This document shows positions 17,249 through 25,966 of a DNA stretch of 64,000 nt, in pieces. The notes under the pieces are model-generated. The model made no database searches and had not been told where the DNA came from. It worked only from the letters and a program-made list of their open reading frames with translations. Numbering within the stretch: position 1 is the first letter of the stretch; each line of letters begins with the position of its first letter. The position numbers and the translations under genes are program-made. Origin of the DNA: Vibrio splendidus (GTDB lineage: Bacteria; Pseudomonadota; Gammaproteobacteria; Enterobacterales; Vibrionaceae); the NCBI RefSeq assembly GCF_003345295.1, contig NZ_CP031055.1, forward strand, positions 2,108,001 to 2,172,000, read 5' to 3'.

Positions 17249-18715
17249 CTAAAATACGATCCGGTCTTTACCCGTAGTCTTAGCCACGTACAGTTTTTCA
17301 TCGGCGTATTTAAATATCTCTTCAAAGTTAAGCTTGTTTTGCTCTGTTTCAACAATACAAACACCGCCAGATACCGTAAATCCATTAGGGACAATGTCGG
17401 CCGAGTTAGCGCAGACCGCATTTTTTACACGTTCTAGTGTCCTTATCAGCGTCTCACGATCATCGCCTTTCATATAAACGACAAACTCTTCTCCGCCAAA
17501 CCGTGCTGCCACATCACTACTTCGAACACTGTTACTAATTTGACGTGACATATAACAAATCACATCATCACCTTTATCGTGTCCATGAGTATCATTAATT
17601 GACTTAAAATCGTCGATATCAAATACCGTTAAGGCAAACAGTTGATCGTGCTCTACGCTGCGCCAAAACGCTTCTAAGCCTCGTCGATTCAATAACCCTG
17701 TCATTGGGTCTTTAGCTGCTAGTTCTTTGAAGTAACCACGTTCAATATTGGAGTTAACATAAAAGAAAATCGTAACCGAGAACAGGTACACGATAATAGC
17801 GACGATTAGGCTGTCTTTTTCATAAACGAAAAAGTGCTCCACTTCGCTAGCAAGATCCAACTCGTAGTACATCGCATGATGAGACGCGACCCCTTCTAGC
17901 TTAATCTCGTGGTAGAACGTGGCCGTATCAATCGGGTTAGCTAAAGTCGTATCAATAATATCGATCCGACCCGCTAGATGCTCATTAGAGCTCGCGAGTA
18001 ACCTGTCAGCATCAATATCTACTGAGAGCATCCCTTGGTGCACTCCTTGATGGAACACGGGAATCGTCATACTAATAATTCGGTCAAGGGAATCAAACCG
18101 ATATGCAGGGCCAGATAAAGTCAGTAGATCTGGGTTGTTAGCAGTTCTTTGCCAATATGGACGGCTTTTGATGGTCGAAAGTAATTCCTTTCCTAACCTT
18201 TTAGCAAAATCTTCCGGTGACGAAATAACGTATCCGCGTTTATCAATAAAATGCACACCATTGTGGAATTCATCAAGTTGAGAGAGAAATGAAAGAATAG
18301 GTGCTAGAGCTATTTTCTCGGAAGCACTTTTATAAGTACCGCTGGTTTCTGTACACAAAGATTCTTCACCGACCAGCATATAATCAATATCAACTGAAGG
18401 AATGTCGGTAGTTTTGCCATCGGCAAGAAGCAGGCTATCGATAGGCCAAATACGGCAAAGACCATCAACCACTTGCTTGTTGTGGTCGAGGAAAAGAGGA
18501 TTACCGGATTTGTAGTAATTTGAGAAACTGTAGTCTAAGGCGGTGACAACTTTAGTGGTTCCTTTGAACACGTCTTCAATACGGTTGAATTCGCTGCTGA
18601 TGTCTTTTTCTACCGCGTCAAAGTGGTTCTTTCCTATTAGGCCAAGTAGCATCGCGGCGATCACTGCGGGAAACCCGAAGACAAAGGTAAGGCTAAAGTG
18701 CCTGTTTACTTTCAT
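17249..18715 (-). CDS. Membrane diguanylate cyclase with periplasmic sensor domain
   Basis: Likely makes the second messenger cyclic di-GMP. An N-terminal helix (about residues 8-27) and a second one (about 305-325) bracket a periplasmic domain of some 280 residues that looks like a double-Cache type ligand sensor. The GGDEF domain (about 335-488) has an intact GGEEF active site at 407-411. The product-inhibition I-site is present as RSSD nine residues ahead, as in feedback-regulated cyclases. No EAL domain follows. A solitary periplasmic binding protein gene lies 250 bp upstream on the same strand, so the two may work together. The ligand is unknown. Confidence 0.9.
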   Translation of the reverse strand: MKVNRHFSLTFVFGFPAVIAAMLLGLIGKNHFDAVEKDISSEFNRIEDVFKGTTKVVTALDYSFSNYYKSGNPLFLDHNKQVVDGLCRIWPIDSLLLADGKTTDIPSVDIDYMLVGEESLCTETSGTYKSASEKIALAPILSFLSQLDEFHNGVHFIDKRGYVISSPEDFAKRLGKELLSTIKSRPYWQRTANNPDLLTLSGPAYRFDSLDRIISMTIPVFHQGVHQGMLSVDIDADRLLASSNEHLAGRIDIIDTTLANPIDTATFYHEIKLEGVASHHAMYYELDLASEVEHFFVYEKDSLIVAIIVYLFSVTIFFYVNSNIERGYFKELAAKDPMTGLLNRRGLEAFWRSVEHDQLFALTVFDIDDFKSINDTHGHDKGDDVICYMSRQISNSVRSSDVAARFGGEEFVVYMKGDDRETLIRTLERVKNAVCANSADIVPNGFTVSGGVCIVETEQNKLNFEEIFKYADEKLYVAKTTGKDRIVF

Positions 18716-18965
18716 ATAATGTGCTCTTAGCGATCAGCTGTTTTCATTTATACCATTAATATTATGACATTAATCAACAGTCCTCTCGATGTAAAACAAT
18801 GTAAATTGATATTAACGGTATGAGTAATGGTTAGATAACTGCTTAAAAATTAAGAAAGTAGAGAGAAAATAGCATTTAGATTAAATTTTTTTGTTCATTA
18901 AATATATTAGAGCACTGTTAACAAAGTAACTTATAGATAGTCCGTCAATTGAAACCTAATGTTGT

Positions 18966-19931
18966 TCAACGGCTAACTATCGCACGCTCAATCACAGACT
19001 GAGGCAATGTGACACCAAGCTCACGAGCAGCATCCAAATTCACAACCAGTTGCGAACTCTGTGCAGTTTTAACACTCAGCTTACCCGGTTTTTGTCCGTT
19101 CAGAATAGCAGCCACATAATCGGCGGTTTGCACCCCAACGTCATAGTAATCTAGACCTAAGCCAGCTATCGCCCCCTTACCCACGTAAGACGTCGCTCCG
19201 GCAACCACTGGCGTTCCAGTCCTGTTCGCAGCTTCTATAAGCCCTTCTATACCACTTGCAACAGTGTTATCTGTCAGTGCGTAAATAACATCAGACTTCT
19301 TGGCAATGGATTCGGTTTTTGATTCTACATCATCGATGGTTAGCGCTTTTTCAGTGTGCAGAGTAAAACCAAAGTCTCGTGCCGACTTCTTTAAGAGCCC
19401 AACTAACGCGACGGCATTTGCTTCTGCCGGATTATAAACAACCCCAATTGAGCTTGCCTGAGGAAGGAGCTCTTTAATCAGAGATACGTGCTGGGAAATA
19501 GGTGATAAGTCAGAAAGGCCCGTGACATTTCGTCCCGGTTTATCCAATTGCTTAACAAGCCTTGCACCAATAGGGTCCGTAACCGCGGTAAATACAATCG
19601 GTATTGAGCGAGTCGCAGAAACCAAAGCTTGCGAAGTCGGTGTCGCGATACCCACTAATACGTGGGGGTTTTCGCTGACTAACTCTCTGGCAATTTTTGC
19701 GGCTTGCGCCGGACTGCCATTAGCCATTTCATAAGAGAACTCTAAATTTTTACCCGCTTCATAGCCTTTAACTCTTAACCCTTCGATGAGTCCTAAGCGT
19801 GTCGCATTCAAATCTGGATGGTCGACAACTTGTGAAACCGACACTTTGGCGACGTTCGCCACTACATTGCCAGTCCATAGCAACAGCAAACAGCTTAAAA
19901 CCGCTGCCAATACCTTTCTTACAGAACTCAT
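18966..19931 (-). CDS. Solitary periplasmic substrate-binding protein (COG2984/TrpX-like)
   Basis: Secreted binding protein of the ABC-transporter family related to tryptophan-binding TrpX. A Sec signal peptide covers about residues 1-25 (hydrophobic AAVLSCLLLLWTG). Family motifs include GLIEGLRVKGYEAGKNLEF, TDPIGARLVKQL, GVVYNPAEANAV and the C-terminal NLDAARELGVTLP. The ATG at 19931 has GGGGAG 7 nt upstream; the reading frame extends to a TTG at 19949, without support. No permease or ATPase gene is adjacent. The next gene downstream is a sensor diguanylate cyclase, which suggests a sensory rather than a transport role, but this is inference. Confidence 0.8.
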   Translation of the reverse strand: MSSVRKVLAAVLSCLLLLWTGNVVANVAKVSVSQVVDHPDLNATRLGLIEGLRVKGYEAGKNLEFSYEMANGSPAQAAKIARELVSENPHVLVGIATPTSQALVSATRSIPIVFTAVTDPIGARLVKQLDKPGRNVTGLSDLSPISQHVSLIKELLPQASSIGVVYNPAEANAVALVGLLKKSARDFGFTLHTEKALTIDDVESKTESIAKKSDVIYALTDNTVASGIEGLIEAANRTGTPVVAGATSYVGKGAIAGLGLDYYDVGVQTADYVAAILNGQKPGKLSVKTAQSSQLVVNLDAARELGVTLPQSVIERAIVSR

Positions 19932-20276
19932 TATCGCTCCCCAAATCAAGCTCTACTCGTTATTACTCGATCGAAGAGAACAACATCAAAAATCACTATT
20001 GACATTATTACCAGTAACTATTGATAACTTGAAGTGATATTTAACAAAAATACAACAAGGTTCGAATTATGTGGGGATAAGCGGGGTTGTTTGATTTAAA
20101 AGGTAAGAAACTCAATGAATACAAAATAAGCACGGCAAATAAAGGCAAAGCTAAATGAATAAAGACTAAGTGAATAAAGGGCAAGTGAAGCGATTAGAAG
20201 AGAGGAGCAAATCTGAGAACGAGCTATCGATGATGTATGACTGTTCTCAGACTAGAGGGAGATATAGGACGACCTT
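19932..20276. other. Intergenic region with short imperfect direct repeats
   Basis: No gene is visible. CTAAATGAATAAAG (20151-20164) and CTAAGTGAATAAAG (20166-20179) are adjacent copies of a 15-bp unit, with partial copies before (CTCAATGAAT, 20111) and after (GCAAGTGAAG, 20181). Confidence 0.5.
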
Positions 20277-20729
20277 TTAAAACCAACGTTCCATTGAAGA
20301 TTTGTCTAGCTGACGAAATGCGCGATTTAAAATGATCGCCAACTCTTTGTAACGAGGGCGTGGTTTCATTGGTTCCAATGCAAAACCTGTTTCGCTGATC
20401 TTCTCGTGCAACTCTCGATACCACGAAACCAATGCTGGCGGTAATTGAGTGTTCGAACGGTTACCTAACCACCACATGCCTTGAAGTGGCAAGCTGATCG
20501 CAAACAACGCCATAACCACAGCTTGCGGCATCGCATGATAATTGTTGAAGACCATTTGTGTAAGAATACTAATAGCAGCTATCGCTGGCATCACTTTCAC
20601 ACCAAAACGAGTGGCTTTAATGATGCGCTGTTCAGGGAAGATAGCGTTTAACTCTTTTCGAACAGGCCAGAGATCCATGTACTTTTGGCCATCTTTTAAA
20701 CTGCTCGCTAAACCAACTCTATTACTCAT
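20277..20729 (-). CDS. yfbV: UPF0208 membrane protein YfbV
   Basis: Small inner-membrane protein of the DUF412 family; in E. coli YfbV affects chromosome macrodomain organisation around the terminus. The 150 residues include two central hydrophobic spans (about 45-65 and 70-90). The signature regions are DGQKYMDLWP near the N-terminus, LPLQGMWWLGNR in the middle and RPRYKELA near the end. It is divergent from ackA, exactly as in enterobacteria, which supports the call. Confidence 0.92.
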   Translation of the reverse strand: MSNRVGLASSLKDGQKYMDLWPVRKELNAIFPEQRIIKATRFGVKVMPAIAAISILTQMVFNNYHAMPQAVVMALFAISLPLQGMWWLGNRSNTQLPPALVSWYRELHEKISETGFALEPMKPRPRYKELAIILNRAFRQLDKSSMERWF

Positions 20730-21073
20730 ATGAGTCTCCCATTAAAAAAAAGTTGAAATCATCAACTAAAAACACAAAAATTTGACGAAAAATAATATTC
20801 TTTCAAATTTTTTTGTTATATTTGCACAATATCGCTATTATTTGCAGACCTCAATCTCATTGTTGCCCTTATTTACAATTTAAGCAACTTTGGGACGACT
20901 TCTGCAAGGAATGCAAAAGCCTCTTTTTCTGAAAAAGTGCGCTTTCACTTTAATACGGAAATTAACGTTTTTTTGACCAAGGTTAGTACGCAAGCCTATG
21001 TGCTTCGACTATTCTTGAGATTAATTTTCATCCTTAACTGATTTCGATCAGAAAAATAAACAGGTAGTCATTA
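20730..21073. other. yfbV-ackA intergenic control region
   Basis: This 344-bp AT-rich gap holds the divergent promoters of yfbV and ackA. Apart from the FNR-like palindrome listed separately, no confident promoter pair or structured element was picked out by eye. Confidence 0.5.
21038..21051 (+). promoter_or_regulatory. FNR/CRP-type palindrome upstream of ackA
   Basis: CTGAT-TTCG-ATCAG is a perfect 5-bp dyad matching eight of ten FNR consensus positions (TTGAT-N4-ATCAA). It is only 23 bp before the ackA start, so it may act in the leader or from a promoter very close to the gene. Confidence 0.35.
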
Positions 21074-22270
21074 ATGTCTAAGCTAGTTTTAGTTTTAAAC
21101 TGTGGTAGTTCTTCTCTTAAATTTGCTGTTGTTGATGCAGAAACAGGTGCTGAGCACCTAACTGGTCTTGCTGAGTGTCTTGGTCTTCCAGAAGCTCGTA
21201 TGAAGTGGAAACTTGATGGCAAGCACGAAGCACAACTAGGCGCGGGCGCAGCTCACGTAGAAGCACTATCTTTCATGGTAGAAACTATTCTTGCTTCTAA
21301 GCCTGAGCTTAAAGCTAACCTTGGCGCTATCGGTCACCGTATCGTACACGGTGGCGAGCAGTTCACTTCTTCTGCACTTATCACTGATGAAGTTCTTAAG
21401 GGTATTCAAGACGCTGCGACTTTCGCACCTCTTCATAACCCAGCTCACCTTATCGGTATCGAAGCGGCTCAACAGAACTTCCCTGGTCTACAAAACGTTG
21501 CTGTATTTGACACTGCGTTCCACCAAACAATGCCTTCTGAGTCTTACCTATACGCTCTACCGTACAACCTGTACAAAGAGCACGGCATCCGTCGTTACGG
21601 CATGCACGGTACTTCTCACCTGTTCATTACTCGTGAAGTTGCTGGTTTACTAAACAAGCCAGTTGAAGAAGTTAACATCATCAACTGTCACCTAGGTAAC
21701 GGCGCATCTGTATGTGCTATCAAGAACGGTCAATCTGTAGATACTTCTATGGGTCTTACTCCTCTTGAAGGTCTAGTAATGGGTACTCGTTGTGGTGACC
21801 TAGATCCTGCGATCATCTTCCACCTACACGACGCTCTTGGTTACTCTGTTGAAGAAATCAACAACATGCTAACTAAAGAATCTGGTCTTGCTGGTCTAAC
21901 TGAAGTGACTTCTGACTGTCGTTTCGTTGAAGACAACTACGGTGAGAAAGAAGAAGCAACTCGTGCAATGGACGTGTTCTGTCACCGTCTAGCTAAGTAC
22001 GTTGCTGGTTACACTGCAACTCTAGAAGGTCGTCTAGACGCAATCACTTTCACTGGCGGCATCGGCGAGAACTCTGGCCCAATCCGTGAAATGGTTCTTA
22101 ACCGCCTAGGCATCTTCGGCATCGAAGTTGACAGCGAAGCTAACCTTAAAGCACGTTTCGGCGGCGAAGGTACTATCACTACAGCTAACAGCCGTATCCC
22201 TGCAATGGTTATCTCTACTAATGAAGAGCTAGTAATTGCTGAAGACACTGCGAAACTAGCAGGTCTTTAA
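21074..22270 (+). CDS. ackA: Acetate kinase
   Basis: Interconverts acetate plus ATP and acetyl phosphate plus ADP, the energy-yielding step of acetate excretion and the entry step for acetate uptake. The N-terminal motif LNCGSSSLKF, the phosphate-binding HGTSHLF, GLTPLEGLVMGTRCGDLDP and the nucleotide-binding FTGGIGENS are all present. The 398 residues match the family. Codon usage is strongly biased (CTT, TCT, GGT), as expected for a highly expressed gene. pta follows after 146 bp containing two terminator-like hairpins. Confidence 0.97.
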   Translation: MSKLVLVLNCGSSSLKFAVVDAETGAEHLTGLAECLGLPEARMKWKLDGKHEAQLGAGAAHVEALSFMVETILASKPELKANLGAIGHRIVHGGEQFTSSALITDEVLKGIQDAATFAPLHNPAHLIGIEAAQQNFPGLQNVAVFDTAFHQTMPSESYLYALPYNLYKEHGIRRYGMHGTSHLFITREVAGLLNKPVEEVNIINCHLGNGASVCAIKNGQSVDTSMGLTPLEGLVMGTRCGDLDPAIIFHLHDALGYSVEEINNMLTKESGLAGLTEVTSDCRFVEDNYGEKEEATRAMDVFCHRLAKYVAGYTATLEGRLDAITFTGGIGENSGPIREMVLNRLGIFGIEVDSEANLKARFGGEGTITTANSRIPAMVISTNEELVIAEDTAKLAGL

Positions 22271-22279
22271 TTGATTTTC

Positions 22280-22313
22280 CTGACTAGCTTCACTCGAAGC
22301 TAGTCAGTTTTTC
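22280..22313 (+). terminator. Terminator after ackA
   Basis: CTGACTAGCTT pairs perfectly with AAGCTAGTCAG around a 6-nt loop and is followed by TTTTTC, 10 bp after the stop. Confidence 0.85.
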
Positions 22314-22329
22314 ATATCAAGAAAATGGG

Positions 22330-22388
22330 GCTCAACTTCTATTCCTACCCCAATTTAAATATCGGTGGGAATAGCAGTTGAGCTTTTT
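22330..22388 (+). terminator. Second hairpin-terminator directly ahead of pta
   Basis: GCTCAACT (22330-22337) pairs with AGTTGAGC (22376-22383), and TATTCC with GGAATA inside it; TTTTTTA follows. The hairpin ends about 28 bp before the pta start, so it can act as an attenuator of ackA-to-pta read-through. Confidence 0.7.
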
Positions 22389-22416
22389 TATTTCCAATAG
22401 TCAAAGGTGTTCGTCA

Positions 22417-24582
22417 ATGTCCCGTACTATTATGCTTATCCCTACAAGCGCTGGTGTTGGTCTTACTAGTGTTAGCATGGGTGTTCTTCGCGCTATGGAG
22501 CGTAAGGGCGTAAGTGTTTCTTTCTACAAGCCAATCGCTCAACCTCGCAGCGGTGGTAACCAACCTGATTTAACGTCTACTATCATCAGCGCAAACAGCG
22601 ACATTAAGATTGGTGAGCCAATCGCAATGACTAAAGCTGAAGCTTTGATCGGTAGCGAAAAAATGGACGAGCTTCTAGAGTCTGTTGTTGAGCAATACAA
22701 CAAGATCAACAAAGATGCAGAAGTAACGCTTATCGAAGGTCTAGTACCTACTCGTAAGCACCCATTTGCTAACCAAGTGAACGCGGAAATCGCTAAAACA
22801 CTAGGCGCAGAGATCGTATTCGTTGCGACTCCAGGTACGTACAACCCTATTCAGCTTAAAGAGCACATCGAAGTAGCATGTTCTAACTTCGGCGGCACTA
22901 AAAACAAGAACATCTCAGGCGTTATTATTAACAAACTGAATGCACCTGTTGATGAAGCTGGCCGTACTCGCCCTGACCTTTCTGAAATCTTCGATGATGC
23001 AGATAGCGCTCAACAAGCGAACCTTGAAGTAATGCAAATCTTCAACTCTAGCCCTATCCGTGTTCTTGGCTGTGTGCCATGGAGCATCGACTTAATCGCA
23101 ACTCGTGCGGTTGATATGGCTAAACACCTTAACGCTGAAATCGTTAATGAAGGTGAAATCTCAACTCGTCGTATTAAGAGCATCACTTTCTGTGCACGCT
23201 CTCTACCTCACATGATTGAGCACTTCAAGCCAGGTTCACTGCTAGTAACTTCTGCAGACCGTCCTGACGTTATCGTTGCTGCGGCTCTTGCTGCGAAAAA
23301 CGGTGTTGAAATTGGCGCAATCCTACTGACTGGCGGTTACGACATTCCAGAAAGCATTGCTAACCTTTGTGCACCAGCATTCGCTTCAGGTCTACCGATC
23401 TTCAAGGCTCAAGGTAACACTTGGCAGACGTCTCTTAACCTACAGAGCTTCAACCTAGAAGTACCTGCAGACGATAAAGAGCGTATCGAGTTCGTTAACG
23501 ATCACGTTGCTAGCCACATCGATGGCCCTTGGATTGATTCTCTATCTGAAGGTACTCAAGGCATCCGTCGTCTAAGCCCACCAGCATTCCGTTACCAGTT
23601 AACTGAATTTGCTCGTAAAGCGGCTAAGCGTATCGTTCTTCCTGAAGGTGATGAGCCACGTACTGTTAAAGCAGCTTCTATCTGTGCTGAGCGCGGTATT
23701 GCAACTTGTGTGCTTCTTGGTAACCCAGACGAAATCCGTCGCGTTGCTGCACAACAAGGTGTTGAACTAGGCGCTGGCGTTGAGATCATCGATTCTGCAT
23801 CTGTTCGCGAAAACTACGTAGCTCGTCTAGTAGAACTTCGTGGCGCTAAAGGTATGACTGAAGTTGTAGCTCGTGAGAAGCTAGAAGATTCAGTATTCCT
23901 AGGCACTATGATGCTTGAAGCTGGTGAAGTTGACGGCCTAGTTTCTGGTGCTGTTCACACAACGGCGAACACAATCGTTCCTCCGTTCCAGATCATCAAG
24001 ACAGCACCTGATGCTTCTATCGTATCTTCAATCTTCTTCATGCTTCTGCCTGATCAAGTTCTTGTATACGGTGACTGTGCGATCAACCCAGATCCAACAG
24101 CTGAGCAGCTTGCTGAAATCGCTATCCAATCTGCAGATTCTGCTGCGGCATTTGGTATCGACCCACGCGTTGCTATGATCTCTTACTCTACTGGTGAATC
24201 TGGTAAAGGTGCAGACGTAGATAAAGTACGTGAAGCAACCAAACTTGCTCAAGCGAAACGTCCTGATCTTGTGATCGACGGTCCTCTTCAGTACGACGCA
24301 GCAATCATGGAAAACGTAGCCGCTTCTAAAGCGCCTAACTCTCCAGTTGCAGGTAAAGCGACAGTATTCGTATTCCCAGACCTAAACACGGGTAACACGA
24401 CTTACAAAGCTGTACAGCGTTCAGCAGACCTAGTGTCTATCGGTCCAATGCTTCAAGGTATGCGCAAGCCAGTTAATGATTTGTCTCGTGGCGCTCTAGT
24501 AGACGATATCGTTTACACTGTAGCTCTAACGGCTATCCAAGCAGACCAAGCAGCTCAAGCTGAAGAAAAAGTGATTAACTAA
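22417..24582 (+). CDS. pta: Phosphate acetyltransferase
   Basis: Converts acetyl-CoA and phosphate into acetyl phosphate, the partner step to AckA. The long form has three parts: a P-loop-like N-terminal domain (IMLIPTSAGVGLTSVSMGVL), a central DRTGG domain (about 220-330), and the C-terminal catalytic PTA domain (about 390-715), with RIVLPEGDEPRT and the active-site region SYSTGESGKGADVDKV. The length of 721 residues fits. The frame is open from a TTG at 22378, but the ATG at 22417 has AAAGGTG at good spacing and begins the conserved MSRTIMLIPT. Confidence 0.96.
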   Translation: MSRTIMLIPTSAGVGLTSVSMGVLRAMERKGVSVSFYKPIAQPRSGGNQPDLTSTIISANSDIKIGEPIAMTKAEALIGSEKMDELLESVVEQYNKINKDAEVTLIEGLVPTRKHPFANQVNAEIAKTLGAEIVFVATPGTYNPIQLKEHIEVACSNFGGTKNKNISGVIINKLNAPVDEAGRTRPDLSEIFDDADSAQQANLEVMQIFNSSPIRVLGCVPWSIDLIATRAVDMAKHLNAEIVNEGEISTRRIKSITFCARSLPHMIEHFKPGSLLVTSADRPDVIVAAALAAKNGVEIGAILLTGGYDIPESIANLCAPAFASGLPIFKAQGNTWQTSLNLQSFNLEVPADDKERIEFVNDHVASHIDGPWIDSLSEGTQGIRRLSPPAFRYQLTEFARKAAKRIVLPEGDEPRTVKAASICAERGIATCVLLGNPDEIRRVAAQQGVELGAGVEIIDSASVRENYVARLVELRGAKGMTEVVAREKLEDSVFLGTMMLEAGEVDGLVSGAVHTTANTIVPPFQIIKTAPDASIVSSIFFMLLPDQVLVYGDCAINPDPTAEQLAEIAIQSADSAAAFGIDPRVAMISYSTGESGKGADVDKVREATKLAQAKRPDLVIDGPLQYDAAIMENVAASKAPNSPVAGKATVFVFPDLNTGNTTYKAVQRSADLVSIGPMLQGMRKPVNDLSRGALVDDIVYTVALTAIQADQAAQAEEKVIN

Positions 24583-24601
24583 TTTTTCTTTTGTAGAAAG
24601 C

Positions 24602-24634
24602 AAAAACCCTAGATTCTTATCTAGGGTTTTTTTA
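24602..24634 (+). terminator. Terminator of pta
   Basis: AAAACCCTAGAT pairs with ATCTAGGGTTTT around a short loop, with a T-run, about 20 bp after the stop. Confidence 0.9.
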
Positions 24635-24674
24635 TGTCTAATGCTTAAGGTTATTTGATGATCTTAAGATTAAT

Positions 24675-25613
24675 CTAACCTCGCCCGTGGGCTGATTCTA
24701 AATCTAGCGTTGGTCCTTTCGGCACAACTTGGGTTGGATTGATACCTGTGTGGCTGTAGTAGTAGTGACGTTTGATGTGATAGAAATCGGTCGTCTCTTT
24801 AATGCCTTCGATCTGGTACAGCTCTTTTAAGTAGCCCTGAATATGGACGTAGTCTGAAATTCGCTGCTTGTTACACTTAAAGTGACCAACATACACCGCA
24901 TCGAATCTAACCAGAGTGGTAAACAATCTCCAATCTGCTTCTGTGATGTCATTACCCGCTAGATAACGATGTTCACTAAGATGTGCATCTACTTTATCTA
25001 ACGCCTCAAACAACGTGTCATACGCTTCTTCATAAGCTTCTTGTGTGGTTGCAAAGCCAGTACGATAAACGCCGTTATTGATGCTTGGATAGATGTAGTC
25101 ATTCCACTCATCAATCTTCTGGGACAACTCCCACGGATAGTAATCATCCGTATTGCCTGTTAGCTCATTAAATTCTGAGTTGAACATGCGGATAATTTCA
25201 GAGGATTCGTTACTCACGATGGTGTTGGTTTTCTTGTCCCAAAGCACAGGAACCGTTACTCGGCCTGAGTAGTCAGGTTTGGCTTGAGTGTAGATTTGGT
25301 GCATACGAGTATGACCAAACAGAGGTTCAGGCAACCCCATTTGCCAGCCTTCGTTCATCATATCTGGGCAAACCACTGTCACGTCAATATGATCGGTTAA
25401 GTCTTTCAGCTCTCGGAAGATAAGAGTTCGGTGCGCCCAAGGACAAGCTAACGATACGTATAGATGGTAACGGCCACTTTCTGGTTCAAACTGCGCGCCG
25501 GCTTTGTTTTCGATCCAACTACGAAAGCCCGCATCTTCACGAACAAACTTACCACCGCTTTCTTTGGTGTCGTACCACACATCGTGCCAAACACCTTCAA
25601 CTAACTTGCCCAT
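24675..25613 (-). CDS. yqjG: Glutathionyl-hydroquinone reductase (YqjG/Xi-class GST)
   Basis: Cytoplasmic Xi-class glutathione transferase that reduces glutathionyl-hydroquinones and similar conjugates. The active-site motif SLACPWAHRTLI carries the catalytic Cys in the CPWAH context. The C-terminal helical domain contains YRTGFATTQEAYEEAY and the conserved HIKRHYYYSHTGINP. The length is 312 residues. The start at 25613 has AGAGG 8 nt upstream; a longer frame to 25649 lacks support and would run up to the neighbouring palindromic repeat. It stands alone, converging with pta. Confidence 0.88.
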   Translation of the reverse strand: MGKLVEGVWHDVWYDTKESGGKFVREDAGFRSWIENKAGAQFEPESGRYHLYVSLACPWAHRTLIFRELKDLTDHIDVTVVCPDMMNEGWQMGLPEPLFGHTRMHQIYTQAKPDYSGRVTVPVLWDKKTNTIVSNESSEIIRMFNSEFNELTGNTDDYYPWELSQKIDEWNDYIYPSINNGVYRTGFATTQEAYEEAYDTLFEALDKVDAHLSEHRYLAGNDITEADWRLFTTLVRFDAVYVGHFKCNKQRISDYVHIQGYLKELYQIEGIKETTDFYHIKRHYYYSHTGINPTQVVPKGPTLDLESAHGRG

Positions 25614-25642
25614 ATCCAAACCTCTGTCATCCAAAATTTTAT

Positions 25643-25804
25643 ATACCAATCACAGTAAGTAAATGTTCAGAAATAGCGCAGAGAAAAGGCTTGAGAACAA
25701 GGCAGAATTTTTCTGTTAGTAGTTATTCTACAATCAAAAATTCTAACGCCGTTATCAAGCGTTTTAACAAGCTAGGATGAGCAGTTATTTACTACGATTG
25801 GTAT
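25643..25804. repeat. 162-bp palindromic MITE-like repeat
   Basis: The element starts ATACCAATC and ends GATTGGTAT. The two halves are imperfect reverse complements along nearly the whole length: outer arms AGTAAGTAAATG versus AGTAAATAACTG, then GCTTGAGAAC versus GCTTGATAAC, then AGAATTTTT in both, meeting near a GTAGTAGTTATTCTAC centre. It encodes no protein. Elements with these ends are, as far as can be recalled, dispersed in Splendidus-clade genomes. It starts 30 bp upstream of the yqjG start. Confidence 0.75.
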
Positions 25805-25895
25805 TAGTATAAGAAAAACCTAATTTTTCAAAACTAGAAGAAGTTGGCTTAGTTGTTCGAATTATTTGAAGAAGGTTATTCATGAGAATTTTGGG

Positions 25896-25931
25896 CACAA
25901 AAAAAGCGCAACTCATAAAAAAGTTGCGCTT
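25896..25931 (-). terminator. Terminator of the opp operon
   Basis: AAGCGCAACT (25904-25913) pairs with AGTTGCGCTT (25922-25931); read on the minus strand it is followed by a long T-run, 36 bp after the oppF stop. Confidence 0.85.
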
Positions 25932-25966
25932 AAGCCTGTCACAGGCTGAACCGTTTTAAATGGGTT

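Noticed and set aside
21291..21653. Second-frame open reading frame within ackA
   Set aside because: Strong codon bias of ackA (many CTT/TCT codons) opens a Leu/Ser-rich shadow frame; no independent signals.
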